Assembly (NCBI RefSeq): GCF_003469205.1
Contig: NZ_QSIN01000022.1
Span: 1 to 6,985 of the forward strand
DNA length: 6,985 bases
Origin: Collinsella sp. AM33-4BH
GTDB taxonomy: Bacteria > Actinomycetota > Coriobacteriia > Coriobacteriales > Coriobacteriaceae
Reading direction: 5' to 3'
In this document: positions 1 to 5,977 of the stretch, one piece after another
Numbering within the stretch: position 1 is the first letter of the stretch
How the letters are laid out: every line of letters begins with the position of its first letter
Notes under the pieces: model-generated
What the model was told of the DNA's origin: nothing
The model's input: only the letters and a program-made list of their open reading frames with translations
The model's database searches: none
Translations under genes and position numbers: made by a program

Positions 1-11
1 CCCTAAGAGCA

Positions 12-34
12 AACCACCCTTTTTAAGGGTGGTT
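12..34 (-). terminator. Probable intrinsic terminator ending the operon
   Basis: A perfect inverted repeat with 10-base arms (12-21 and 25-34, AACCACCCTT and AAGGGTGGTT) and a three-base loop. In the minus-strand RNA the stem is followed by a broken U-tract (UUUGCUCUU, counting the last stem bases), which is modest but better than the tail on the other strand. It lies 28 bases after the microprotein stop codon. The surrounding 60 bases are clearly richer in A+T than the genes, as expected for an operon end. It could also serve a convergent gene beyond the left edge. Confidence 0.75.
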
Positions 35-62
35 CTGATTGTGCGATTTCGATTTCCCACGG

Positions 63-158
63 CTAGTCCCGGTCGTCGTCGCCGGCTGCGCAGCAGGCGT
101 AGGCCGTGAGCGTGAGGAGCCCCATGAGGAGCCCTATTCCGAAGGGCGCGAATCCCAT
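63..158 (-). CDS. 31-residue membrane microprotein overlapping the sortase gene
   Basis: A very small gene starting 25 bases before the sortase stop codon ends, in another frame. The ATG at 158 has a near-perfect AAGGAGGTGG ribosome binding site seven bases upstream, the best in the operon's end, which is the main evidence that it is translated. The product is one hydrophobic helix (about 3-25) and an acidic tail, GDDDRD. Gly9 and Gly13 form a GxxxG helix-packing motif; Cys22 and Cys23 are adjacent near the helix end. With no basic residue at the N-terminus and an acidic C-terminus, the tail may face outside. I do not recognise a family. As the last gene before the terminator and coupled to the sortase, it may help the sortase or the transfer machinery in the membrane; this is a guess. 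A chance ORF cannot be excluded. Confidence 0.65.
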   Translation of the reverse strand: MGFAPFGIGLLMGLLTLTAYACCAAGDDDRD

Positions 159-865
159 CCTTCCACCTCCTTCGCGTAGACGACGGTGCGCGAGTTGCTC
201 GTCTGGTAGCTGCACGTCACGAAGGCCCAGGCCTGCGCGATGTCCGCCGGCTCTTCCAGGACGACCTCGCACCGGGACAATTTGTCCCCGAGGTAGGCGG
301 CGAGCTCCGCCGCGTCGGCGAAGTCGGTCCGCTTGCCCTCCGAGCTCGCGTCGACCACGTCGGCCGCGAAGACCTTGAGCTCGATCGCCTTCTCGCGGGT
401 GTAGATCCGGATGGTGCGGTGCCCCTCGGCGAAGTCGCGCGACGAGTACTGCGCGAGCGGCGCGAACATGGTGCCGTCGGACATGTGGTGCCCGTACACG
501 ATGACGAGCGGGCTTTCGGCTCCCTGCGCGCAGCCTGCGTCGATGTAGGGAGCGCCCCATGCGGAGCGCTCGCCGTTAGCATCGTGCGTGAGGTAGAAGT
601 CGGGCGATTCCGACCGGCCCTGGACGATCGGGTAGTCGACGGTCGTGCCCGGCACGCGCACCCATGCGACGACGGAGGCGGGAAGGACGTCCCAGTCGAT
701 TCCGCCTCCCGTCTCTTGAGCCTCCATTTCCGCGTCCTCTTCCGCAGCGGGCACCTCGTGCACCACGTATGGGTTCCTCTCGGGCTGCGGCAAGACGGCG
801 AGCGCCGCCAGCGCCAGCAACGCCACGGCGACGGCGAGCGCCGTGGCGGCTTTCCCTTTGTCCAT
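134..865 (-). CDS. srtB: Class B sortase
   Basis: A 243-residue membrane-bound cysteine transpeptidase that cuts a sorting motif in a secreted protein and joins it to peptidoglycan. A signal-anchor (about 6-26) is followed by an acidic linker and the catalytic domain from about 56. Class B hallmarks are WVRVPGTTVDYPIVQ (68-82), the F-Y-L-x-x-D-x-x-G-x-x-S-x-x-G pattern (90-104) and YGHHMSDGTMF (124-134). The catalytic residues should be His126, Cys218 in FVTCSY and Arg226 in NSRTVVYA; all are present, so the enzyme looks intact. The length is normal for the class. The start is the ATG at 865; no other in-frame start upstream is credible. Its only visible likely substrate is the surface protein encoded just before it, which bears YAKTG instead of LPXTG, so a shifted specificity is expected; this is inferred. 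The 3' end overlaps the microprotein gene by 25 bases. Confidence 0.93.
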   Translation of the reverse strand: MDKGKAATALAVAVALLALAALAVLPQPERNPYVVHEVPAAEEDAEMEAQETGGGIDWDVLPASVVAWVRVPGTTVDYPIVQGRSESPDFYLTHDANGERSAWGAPYIDAGCAQGAESPLVIVYGHHMSDGTMFAPLAQYSSRDFAEGHRTIRIYTREKAIELKVFAADVVDASSEGKRTDFADAAELAAYLGDKLSRCEVVLEEPADIAQAWAFVTCSYQTSNSRTVVYAKEVEGWDSRPSE

Positions 866-867
866 GT

Positions 868-889
868 CCTCCCCCGTTCGCAGGGGAGG
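868..889 (-). promoter_or_regulatory. Hairpin that can bury the sortase ribosome binding site
   Basis: On the minus-strand RNA, bases 889-881 (CCUCCCCUG) can pair with 876-868 (CGGGGGAGG) over nine positions, one of them U-G, closing a CGAA tetraloop. The 3' arm contains the entire purine-rich Shine-Dalgarno stretch of the sortase gene, which itself sits unusually close to the ATG (GGAGG ends two bases before it). The 5' arm shares bases 889-885 with the preceding hairpin, so the two cannot both form completely. Such an arrangement would keep sortase translation low or conditional. Chance pairing is a real alternative in GC-rich sequence. Confidence 0.45.
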
Positions 890-914
890 CCCCGGGCGAG
901 CGCCCAGGGCCTCC
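885..914 (-). promoter_or_regulatory. Strong GC hairpin between surface-protein and sortase genes
   Basis: An inverted repeat with 14-base arms (885-898 and 901-914) and a two-base centre, so about 13 pairs with a four-base loop are realistic. The single imperfect position is a U-G wobble in the minus-strand RNA but a C-A mismatch in the plus strand, which suits a function in the operon transcript. It starts 23 bases after the surface-protein stop codon and ends 19 bases before the sortase ATG. No U-run follows, so it is not a standard terminator. Possible roles are mRNA stabilisation of the upstream part, partial attenuation, or an anti-sequestering arm for the hairpin that follows. Confidence 0.65.
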
Positions 915-937
915 GGTTCGGTATCGATGCGCTGCCG

Positions 938-3664
938 CTACTCTTCCGGCTTTTCGGCCGCCTCGTCCTTGCTCGCGGCCGCCTTGCGCTTGCGATACGC
1001 AAGCACTCCGCCCGTACCCGCCGCAGCTGCCAGAGCGATGCCCGCGGCCACGGCGTAGCCGGTGCCGTCGGGGGCGTCGGCCCCGGTCTTGGCGTAGGGC
1101 TCCTCGGGGACCTCGGGCGTGTCGGGGTTGTCCACGACGACGCTCTGCTCGGCGGAGTCGATGTCCTCGTGGGCCGCAACGACGTTGCCGGCGGAGTCCA
1201 GGACCTTCTCGAAGACGACGAGCTCGTCTCCCTCGGCCAGGCCCTCGGTGTCGAACTCGAAGGTCACCTCGACGGTGCCGGAGGGCGCCTCGGGCTCGAA
1301 GGGCGTGCGCGCGGTCACCTCGTTGCCGTCCTTGTCGAGGAACGGCTCTCCGGTGCCCTTGTCCATGAGCGTGCCCACGGCGATGTAGGTCTCGCCGGGG
1401 ACGAGGCCCTTGTAGGCCACCGTGTCGATGACCTTGGCCTTGCCGGCCTCGATGACCTGGTCGCCGTCGGCGGCGTCGGCCGCCTGCGTGCCCACCTCGA
1501 CGGCGACGTGGACTGTCTGGCCCTCGTCGGAGAGGTCCGCGTGCGACGCCACCTCGGCTCCCTCCTTGCGTAGGCTCTCGAACACGACCAGGTCGCGGCC
1601 GCCGAGCAGGCTCGCGTCGAAGGAAATCTCGACGTCCCGGCTGCCCGTCGAGAGCGCGGGGGCGAACTCGGCCTTGGCCTCCACGGGCACGCCCGAGGCG
1701 TCGGCCACGGGCTCGCCGGTCGCCTTGTCGACGAGAGTGGCCGAGAGCTCGTACTCCTCGCCGGCCTTCAGGCCCTCGTAGGCGACGGCGTCGACGACCT
1801 TGGCCTCGGCGTCGGCCGAGACGTCCTTGTCGCCGTCCGCCCCGTCCTTTGCCGTGGTGGAGATGCGCGGGCCCTCCTGGTCGTCGAGGCCCATCCACAC
1901 GGCCTTCGCGACCGTCGAGTCGCGATCGATCCAGAAGCTCCTCGTGATGAGCTCGAGGCCCTCGTTGGCATCGCAGCGCAGCTCGGTCATGGTGTAGGCG
2001 CCGTACGGCAGGGCCGCCAGCGAGTCGTCGACCGGCGCCGAGGAGCCGTCCTCGCCGAGCGAGAACCAGATGCCGGCCTTCGGGTCCATGTCGGCGACAG
2101 CAATCGGGCCCTCATGGCCGAGCAGGGCGTCGTTGGCGTTGGTGTCCCTCGAGTGCCTGTTCCAGCTGCTCGCGGTCGACGCGTCGCCGTTGCGGTCCGT
2201 GACCAGCACGTGAGTCTCGCCGGTGGCCGCGTTCTCGATGGCGAACGGGACCATGAGGCCGGCGTTGTCGGACTCGCTCTTCTTGGAGAGCTCGAGGTCG
2301 TTGCGCACCACCTGGTCGCGGAACTCGAGCGCGGCGCCGTCCGCGGAGGCGCTCACGATCTCGCCGCCGGTGCGGACCTCGAAGGTGCGGGGCTCGCCGT
2401 CGGTCAGCAGGTAGCCCCCGTTCGTCGCCGTCTCCCGCACGTCGTAGGTTCCGTACGGCAGTGCGTCGGCCGCGGTCTGCGCGGTGTAGGCGCCGGCCTC
2501 GTCGTTCCATGCGGTGGTCAGCGTGGCCACGGCTTCGCCCGGCTCGCGCCATTCGCCGTCAACGAGGACCTTGTGCGCCGAGCGGTTCGTGACGGTGAAC
2601 TCGATCCCGTCGAGGCCGGGGTGCTCGCCAGGCGCCTCCTTGTGGCCGCTGCCCGCGAGCGCCTCGGACGCCTGCAGCTCCTTGTCGGACTTGGTCACCT
2701 GCACGCCGCCGCGGAAGACCTCGTCGGTCACGGGGTCGCCCGTGAGGTCGGCCACCTCGCTGGCCTTCACGGTGAACGTGACGGAGGCGTCGCTGGCGTC
2801 GTAGCCCTCGGGCGCGCCGGACTCGACGATGCGGTAATTGCCCGCGGGAAGTGCGTCGGCGCCGGTCGCGGCGACGTGCGACCCGTCCTCGGGCGCGGTC
2901 TTGATCGTGGCGCATACCTCGCCGTCGGCGTAGTACTTGCCGCCGACCAGCACGTAGCGGCCGGTCTCGTTAACGACGGAGAAGCTCGCGCCGTCGAGCG
3001 AGGCGTCGCCCTGGGGCTCCGCGCCCGCCTCGGAGTCCGTTTTGACGACCTTGACTCCGCCCGTGGACCAGCTGAAGCTCACGAGCGTCTGGGAGCCGCC
3101 GCCGGTCCTGACGCAGAACGCCTCGAACCCGGCGGATACCTTGCCGGCGCCCGCCTTCATCTTGGCGAAGGTCCCGCCGATCAGCTCGGACTTCGCCCAG
3201 GAGGCGAACTCGGCGCTCGTGCCGTGCGTGGCAGCCGACTCGGACCCAGAGTAGGCGTAGGCGATGAGCACATGGCTCGCCGCGGCGTACTTCGCGTCGT
3301 CCCAGCCGCCGCCGTCGTACCAGCTGCCCGGGAACATCGACGCGTCGAAGCCGGGAGAGCCGAACGAGTACCAGATCGCCGCTGTCACGTCGCCGCTCGA
3401 CACGGGGCTCGTCGAGTAGGAGCCCGGCGCGGGCGTCGGGGACGAGGGCTCGGCGCAGTAGGCGATGTTCCCGTCGGCGCTCATCCACGTGGTGGCGAAG
3501 CCGCCGTAGGGGATCTTGCCGCCGATGGACACGTCTACCGTGCTCGGCGCGGCGTAGGCGGGCGAGGCCGCCACGGAGGCGAGCAGCGCCCCCGCCGCCA
3601 GGATGAGCGCCATGGCGCATCGGAGGAGCTTTTCCTGCAGGGTGCAGTCTTTCGCTGCGTTCAT
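938..3664 (-). CDS. VaFE-repeat, CnaB-type cell-wall-anchored surface protein
   Basis: A 908-residue surface protein with a likely adhesive role. Regions in order: signal peptide 1-39 (cleavage near AYA-AP); an N-terminal domain, about 42-200, of the kind heading VaFE proteins, with Cys70 in AYCAEP and Cys184 in AFCV; three CnaB/SpaA-like beta domains at about 203-316, 319-452 and 455-597; two VaFE repeats at about 601-720 and 721-845; a Pro/Glu-rich linker; and a sorting signal. Likely isopeptide pairs are Lys208-Glu281, Lys325-Glu411 and Lys461-Glu561, judged from the K-x-D-type start and the Y-x-x-x-E end of each domain. The sorting signal is YAKTG (857-861), a hydrophobic stretch 870-890, and RKRK (891-894), then an unusually long 14-residue acidic tail. 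The canonical Leu-Pro of LPXTG is Tyr-Ala here. The GGGAGG ribosome binding site lies seven bases before the ATG. The sortase gene follows directly, so this is its probable substrate. In conjugative elements such proteins may promote donor-recipient contact; that role is inferred. Confidence 0.93.
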   Translation of the reverse strand: MNAAKDCTLQEKLLRCAMALILAAGALLASVAASPAYAAPSTVDVSIGGKIPYGGFATTWMSADGNIAYCAEPSSPTPAPGSYSTSPVSSGDVTAAIWYSFGSPGFDASMFPGSWYDGGGWDDAKYAAASHVLIAYAYSGSESAATHGTSAEFASWAKSELIGGTFAKMKAGAGKVSAGFEAFCVRTGGGSQTLVSFSWSTGGVKVVKTDSEAGAEPQGDASLDGASFSVVNETGRYVLVGGKYYADGEVCATIKTAPEDGSHVAATGADALPAGNYRIVESGAPEGYDASDASVTFTVKASEVADLTGDPVTDEVFRGGVQVTKSDKELQASEALAGSGHKEAPGEHPGLDGIEFTVTNRSAHKVLVDGEWREPGEAVATLTTAWNDEAGAYTAQTAADALPYGTYDVRETATNGGYLLTDGEPRTFEVRTGGEIVSASADGAALEFRDQVVRNDLELSKKSESDNAGLMVPFAIENAATGETHVLVTDRNGDASTASSWNRHSRDTNANDALLGHEGPIAVADMDPKAGIWFSLGEDGSSAPVDDSLAALPYGAYTMTELRCDANEGLELITRSFWIDRDSTVAKAVWMGLDDQEGPRISTTAKDGADGDKDVSADAEAKVVDAVAYEGLKAGEEYELSATLVDKATGEPVADASGVPVEAKAEFAPALSTGSRDVEISFDASLLGGRDLVVFESLRKEGAEVASHADLSDEGQTVHVAVEVGTQAADAADGDQVIEAGKAKVIDTVAYKGLVPGETYIAVGTLMDKGTGEPFLDKDGNEVTARTPFEPEAPSGTVEVTFEFDTEGLAEGDELVVFEKVLDSAGNVVAAHEDIDSAEQSVVVDNPDTPEVPEEPYAKTGADAPDGTGYAVAAGIALAAAAGTGGVLAYRKRKAAASKDEAAEKPEE
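1130..1864 (-). repeat. Tandem pair of VaFE repeats within the surface-protein gene
   Basis: Two consecutive repeats of about 120 residues. Matching landmarks are AKVVDAVAYEGL (621-632) with AKVIDTVAYKGL (743-754), TLVDKATGEP with TLMDKGTGEP, and LVVFES with LVVFEK (the VaFE motif), each near the end followed by a His and acidic residues before a V-rich strand. The spacing between equivalent positions is 122 to 123 residues. DNA identity is visible around 1771-1807 and 1403-1440. The copies differ at many positions, so the duplication is old rather than recent. Repeats of this type act as a stalk that extends the N-terminal domains away from the wall. Confidence 0.85.
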
Positions 3665-3676
3665 CTTTCCGCCTCC

Positions 3677-4135
3677 CTATCTCTCGACGCTTCGCTGTGC
3701 GCGGGGCGCCTCGTGCTCGGCGGCGCGGCTCGCCTGGCGGGCGTGCTCGGCGCGCTCCGCGAGGTAGCGCGAGCGCCCTGCGTCAACGGCCTCCTTGAGC
3801 TGCGCCGGCATGACCTTCACGGTGTCCTTGACCGCGCGGCCGCCCTCGTCGAGCTCGGGCTGGCCGTCCGGGCCCATCACCGTCTTCCTCAGCCACACCT
3901 CGCGGTTCGCGAGCAGCGGTATGTCCCGGAAGTCGGCCCCCTTGAAGCGGCTCTCGTTAACGAACATGGGGCTGAACTCGTAGCCTCCCACGTCCACGCC
4001 GTCGACGACGGTGCCCTTGGGAAGGGTCGCCGAGTTGAAGGTCCTGGCCTCGCCGGTCGCGCGGTCGGTGTACTCGATGCCCTCGCGCACGAAGCTCTTG
4101 TGCAGCGAGAGGTACACGTTCTTCCTCTCTTCCAT
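3677..4135 (-). CDS. Conserved-looking soluble protein of unknown function
   Basis: A 152-residue protein whose family I cannot name. It has no signal peptide and no membrane segment, so it should act in the cytosol. The first part (about 5-110) looks like a compact beta-rich fold with short motifs such as LPKGTVVDGVDVGGYEFSP (39-57) and IPLLANREVWLRKT (72-85). The end (about 111-152) is a highly charged, Arg/Glu/Ala-rich helix that could bind nucleic acid or a partner. The start is the ATG at 4135, with AGGAGG six bases upstream; a TTG eight codons earlier in the same frame lacks a ribosome binding site and its codons run through the SD itself. The TAG stop is embedded in the TAGGGAGG ribosome binding site of the surface-protein gene, 12 bases before that start, so the two are likely translationally coupled. 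The position in the operon suggests a conjugation accessory protein, perhaps acting on DNA or on regulation; this is unproven. Confidence 0.82.
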   Translation of the reverse strand: MEERKNVYLSLHKSFVREGIEYTDRATGEARTFNSATLPKGTVVDGVDVGGYEFSPMFVNESRFKGADFRDIPLLANREVWLRKTVMGPDGQPELDEGGRAVKDTVKVMPAQLKEAVDAGRSRYLAERAEHARQASRAAEHEAPRAQRSVER

Positions 4136-4244
4136 GTCTTTCCTCCTTTTCGTTTTCAATCGGTCCTTGTCTTCATCCGCCGGGACGCGTGCCCCGGCGC
4201 GGCGCCCCTATCTCATGGCGACCGCCCCCTTCCTCGCTTTTCCG
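4136..4244 (-). other. 109-base intergenic gap with a leader-like segment
   Basis: This is the only gap above 100 bases between genes here, in an operon otherwise packed to within 2 to 72 bases. Read on the minus strand it holds three things: a two-codon ORF (ATG AGA TAG, 4216-4208) preceded by a purine-rich GAGGAAGGGGG stretch, a GC hairpin (listed separately), and an AT-richer purine run that leads into the strong AAAGGAGG ribosome binding site of the next gene. I see no convincing promoter: a TTGAAA at 4159-4154 has no -10 partner at the proper distance. No full-length ORF fits. Confidence 0.5.
4178..4199 (-). promoter_or_regulatory. GC-rich hairpin in the gap after the TrbL/VirB6-like gene
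   Basis: On the minus-strand RNA, arms 4199-4192 (CGCCGGGG) and 4185-4178 (UCCCGGCG) pair over 8 positions, including one G-U, around a 6-base loop (4191-4186). The pairing is better in the minus-strand RNA than in the plus strand, where the G-U becomes an A-C mismatch. No U-run follows, so it is not a standard intrinsic terminator. It could stabilise mRNA ends, cause pausing, or be chance in such GC-rich DNA. Confidence 0.35.
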
Positions 4245-5246
4245 CTAGAAGCCGCTCACGATGTCGCGCGCCCAGGAGCCGCTCTTCACGAGGGCCAGGA
4301 TGAGCAGCACGCACATGGCCAGGTACTGCAGCGCGTAGGTGAGCCCGTTCGCGACCGCGTCGGCCGGGGTGCCCGTCCCGGGGTTCGCCCCGGTGAGCCC
4401 GCCGAGCACGAGCGGGAACGATATGAGCAGCACGAGGATGATGACGCCGGCGATGCAGACCGCCCCGAAGCTCTTCAGGTAGCCAAGGCCTATCTGGCGC
4501 GTGGCGTCCATGCCGAGGAACGCCAGCGGGATCGGGGCGAACGCGGCCATGATGTAGAGCTGGAGCGCGCGGGCCCAGCAGACCACGAGGGCGACGACGT
4601 AGGCCGCCAGCACCACGACCCAGCTGATGAGGCTCACGACGAGCATGGCGATGAGCGACGGGATGTCGTCGTCGGTGGTGACGACGGACACCTCGGGCAG
4701 GTCGAGCGCGCCTCCGGCGCCGAAGAGCGCCTCGACTCGGTCGATGGCGAGCCCGCAGACCTCGTAGATCGACGCCATCAGGTCGAAGCTGTTCTGTATG
4801 AGGAACAGGAACACGGCGAAGAACACGAGGAGGAAAACGACCTCCTTGACGCCGGGAAGGCTCTGGCTGCCGTCCATGCGCTGGGAGATCTCGATGAGCT
4901 TCAGGGTGAAGACCAGGCCGAGCACCCCGCACCCGATCGGCAGGATGGCAACCTGCCACACGCCGCGGGCGACGTCGTGCATGGTCAGGTCGCTCGAGCT
5001 CGTGAGCATGTGCGCGAAGTCGGCCGAGAGGATCCCGTTCGCGCCGATCGACCCGAGCACGCCCGTCTGAGCCTTGAACATCCAGTTGCAGCAGTCGCGC
5101 AGAAGGCCGCACAGCCAATCGTTGACGTCCCCGGCTATGTCGGCGTATGCCGGCTGCGCGGGGACGAGCAGGAGCGCGCAGAGGGCGAACGCCGCCGCGG
5201 CGGAGATGGCGAACGCCCTGCGGCGCTGCGCCTTGAGCGCCCGCAC
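4245..5246 (-). CDS. TrbL/VirB6-like polytopic conjugation channel protein
   Basis: A 333-residue integral membrane protein resembling the TrbL/VirB6 family, which forms the inner-membrane channel part of conjugative type IV secretion systems. It opens with a signal-like segment (basic residues 2-10, hydrophobic 11-30, likely cleavage after AYA at 33-35). About six membrane segments follow, near 97-120, 134-157, 197-225, 229-246, 258-285 and 304-322. The stretch around 228-262 (LQLYIMAAFAPIPLAFLG, then YLKSFGAV) is the most family-like part. A cysteine group, Cys46, Cys52 and Cys53, sits just after the signal. I chose the GTG at 5246 because it follows the upstream TAG after two bases, has GGAGG ten bases before it, and puts the basic signal-sequence start at residue 1; the frame extends far upstream but only as a shadow of the preceding gene. 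The length and fold fit a Gram-positive transfer protein. The exact subfamily was not tested. Confidence 0.83.
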   Translation of the reverse strand: MRALKAQRRRAFAISAAAAFALCALLLVPAQPAYADIAGDVNDWLCGLLRDCCNWMFKAQTGVLGSIGANGILSADFAHMLTSSSDLTMHDVARGVWQVAILPIGCGVLGLVFTLKLIEISQRMDGSQSLPGVKEVVFLLVFFAVFLFLIQNSFDLMASIYEVCGLAIDRVEALFGAGGALDLPEVSVVTTDDDIPSLIAMLVVSLISWVVVLAAYVVALVVCWARALQLYIMAAFAPIPLAFLGMDATRQIGLGYLKSFGAVCIAGVIILVLLISFPLVLGGLTGANPGTGTPADAVANGLTYALQYLAMCVLLILALVKSGSWARDIVSGF

Positions 5247-5248
5247 GG

Positions 5249-5968
5249 CTACATCGCCTCCAGCGAGCCGCCGCGCGAGACCACGGTGACCACCGTCGAG
5301 GCGGGGTCGTCGAGCGTGAAGGTCGTCGACGCGACGTTCCCGGCGTAGTCGAGCCACACCTCCTTGTCCCAGGTGGCTCCCGCCGCCTGCGGGGACACCT
5401 CCGCCGCCTTCCCGGCGACGGCCTCCTCGATGGCGGCGGCATCCGCGCCCAGCGCCTCGGAGAGGCGGTCGTCGGTGCCGGTCACGGAGAACGCTCCGCC
5501 TTGCGCCCTCTGGGGCACGTAGGCCTGCGTCAGGAGGTCGCATGCCAGGGTGCGGGCGTCCCCGCCGCCCGAGACCTGGATGAGCGACAGGCCTCCCGCC
5601 TTGTCGCCGGTTCCCTTGACCTCGATGGGCACGCTGAGCACGCCGCCGGCCTCGGAGGGCTCCTCGGCCGAGAAGAACCAGGCGCGCTCGGTGCCGCCCG
5701 CGCTCTCCACCATGGCGCCCTCGACGATCCGCAGCGTGGCTGTCGGGTCGTCGGCGCCCGTCCACGCGGTGTTCCAGAGCGCCTCGGCGCCCGAGGCGGC
5801 CTTCCCGGTTGCCGCGTCGGCGCCTGCAGCCGCGGGCTGCTCTTGCTCCTGGGGACTATCCTGCGCGCCTTCCTGCGGGGCGATGGCGCAGCGCGCCGCG
5901 CCCGCGCCGAGCGCCACGGTGAGCGCGCCTGCCGCGACGGCGGCCATGACCCTTGACTTTCCCTGCAT
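5249..5968 (-). CDS. Exported protein of unknown function in the conjugation operon
   Basis: I do not recognise a family for this 239-residue protein. It starts with a typical export signal: basic MQGKSR, a hydrophobic stretch at about 8-25, then Ala-rich residues. Cys27 follows Ala-Ala-Arg; Arg just before the Cys does not fit a lipobox, so a lipoprotein is unlikely. Residues 31-60 are a Gln/Glu/Ala/Pro-rich linker of low complexity. The rest (about 62-239) looks like a compact beta-rich domain with Trp65, Trp69, Trp97, Trp200 and Trp205 and a second cysteine, Cys143. The AGGAGA ribosome binding site overlaps the hydrolase stop codon 9 bases upstream, and the end of this gene is coupled to the channel gene that follows. 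Lying between a wall hydrolase and the TrbL/VirB6-like gene, it is plausibly an outer-face or wall-zone part of the secretion apparatus. That is inference from context only. The coding call is secure from the frame, export signal and spacing. Confidence 0.8.
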   Translation of the reverse strand: MQGKSRVMAAVAAGALTVALGAGAARCAIAPQEGAQDSPQEQEQPAAAGADAATGKAASGAEALWNTAWTGADDPTATLRIVEGAMVESAGGTERAWFFSAEEPSEAGGVLSVPIEVKGTGDKAGGLSLIQVSGGGDARTLACDLLTQAYVPQRAQGGAFSVTGTDDRLSEALGADAAAIEEAVAGKAAEVSPQAAGATWDKEVWLDYAGNVASTTFTLDDPASTVVTVVSRGGSLEAM

Positions 5969-5977
5969 TGGTTTCTC

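Noticed and set aside
419..1573. 384-codon open frame on the plus strand
   Set aside because: Antisense to the sortase and the VaFE repeats, whose products have clear family motifs; the plus-strand product has none.
576..1898. 440-codon open frame on the minus strand
   Set aside because: It overlaps the surface-protein and sortase genes in another frame and gives an Arg/Gly-rich product without any motif.
4136..4159. TTG start eight codons upstream for the 152-residue protein
   Set aside because: No ribosome binding site precedes the TTG, whereas the ATG at 4135 has AGGAGG at six bases; the extra codons are just the translated SD region.
4126..4159. Internal promoter from TTGAAA at 4159-4154
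   Set aside because: No TATAAT-like element lies 16 to 18 bases downstream; the sequence there is the ribosome binding site and start of the next gene.
2114..4303. 729-codon open frame on the plus strand
   Set aside because: It runs antisense across the surface-protein gene and the 152-residue gene. Its translation is low-complexity, rich in Arg, Gly, Val and Ala, with no domain and no ribosome binding site. Long antisense frames are expected in such GC-rich DNA.
4011..5348. 445-codon open frame on the plus strand
   Set aside because: Antisense to the TrbL/VirB6-like gene. The product is His/Glu/Asp-rich, the usual mirror image of a GC-rich membrane protein gene.
5882..5893. Lipobox at Cys27 of the exported 239-residue protein
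   Set aside because: The residue before the Cys is Arg, which the lipobox does not allow, and the usual Leu at -3 is missing.
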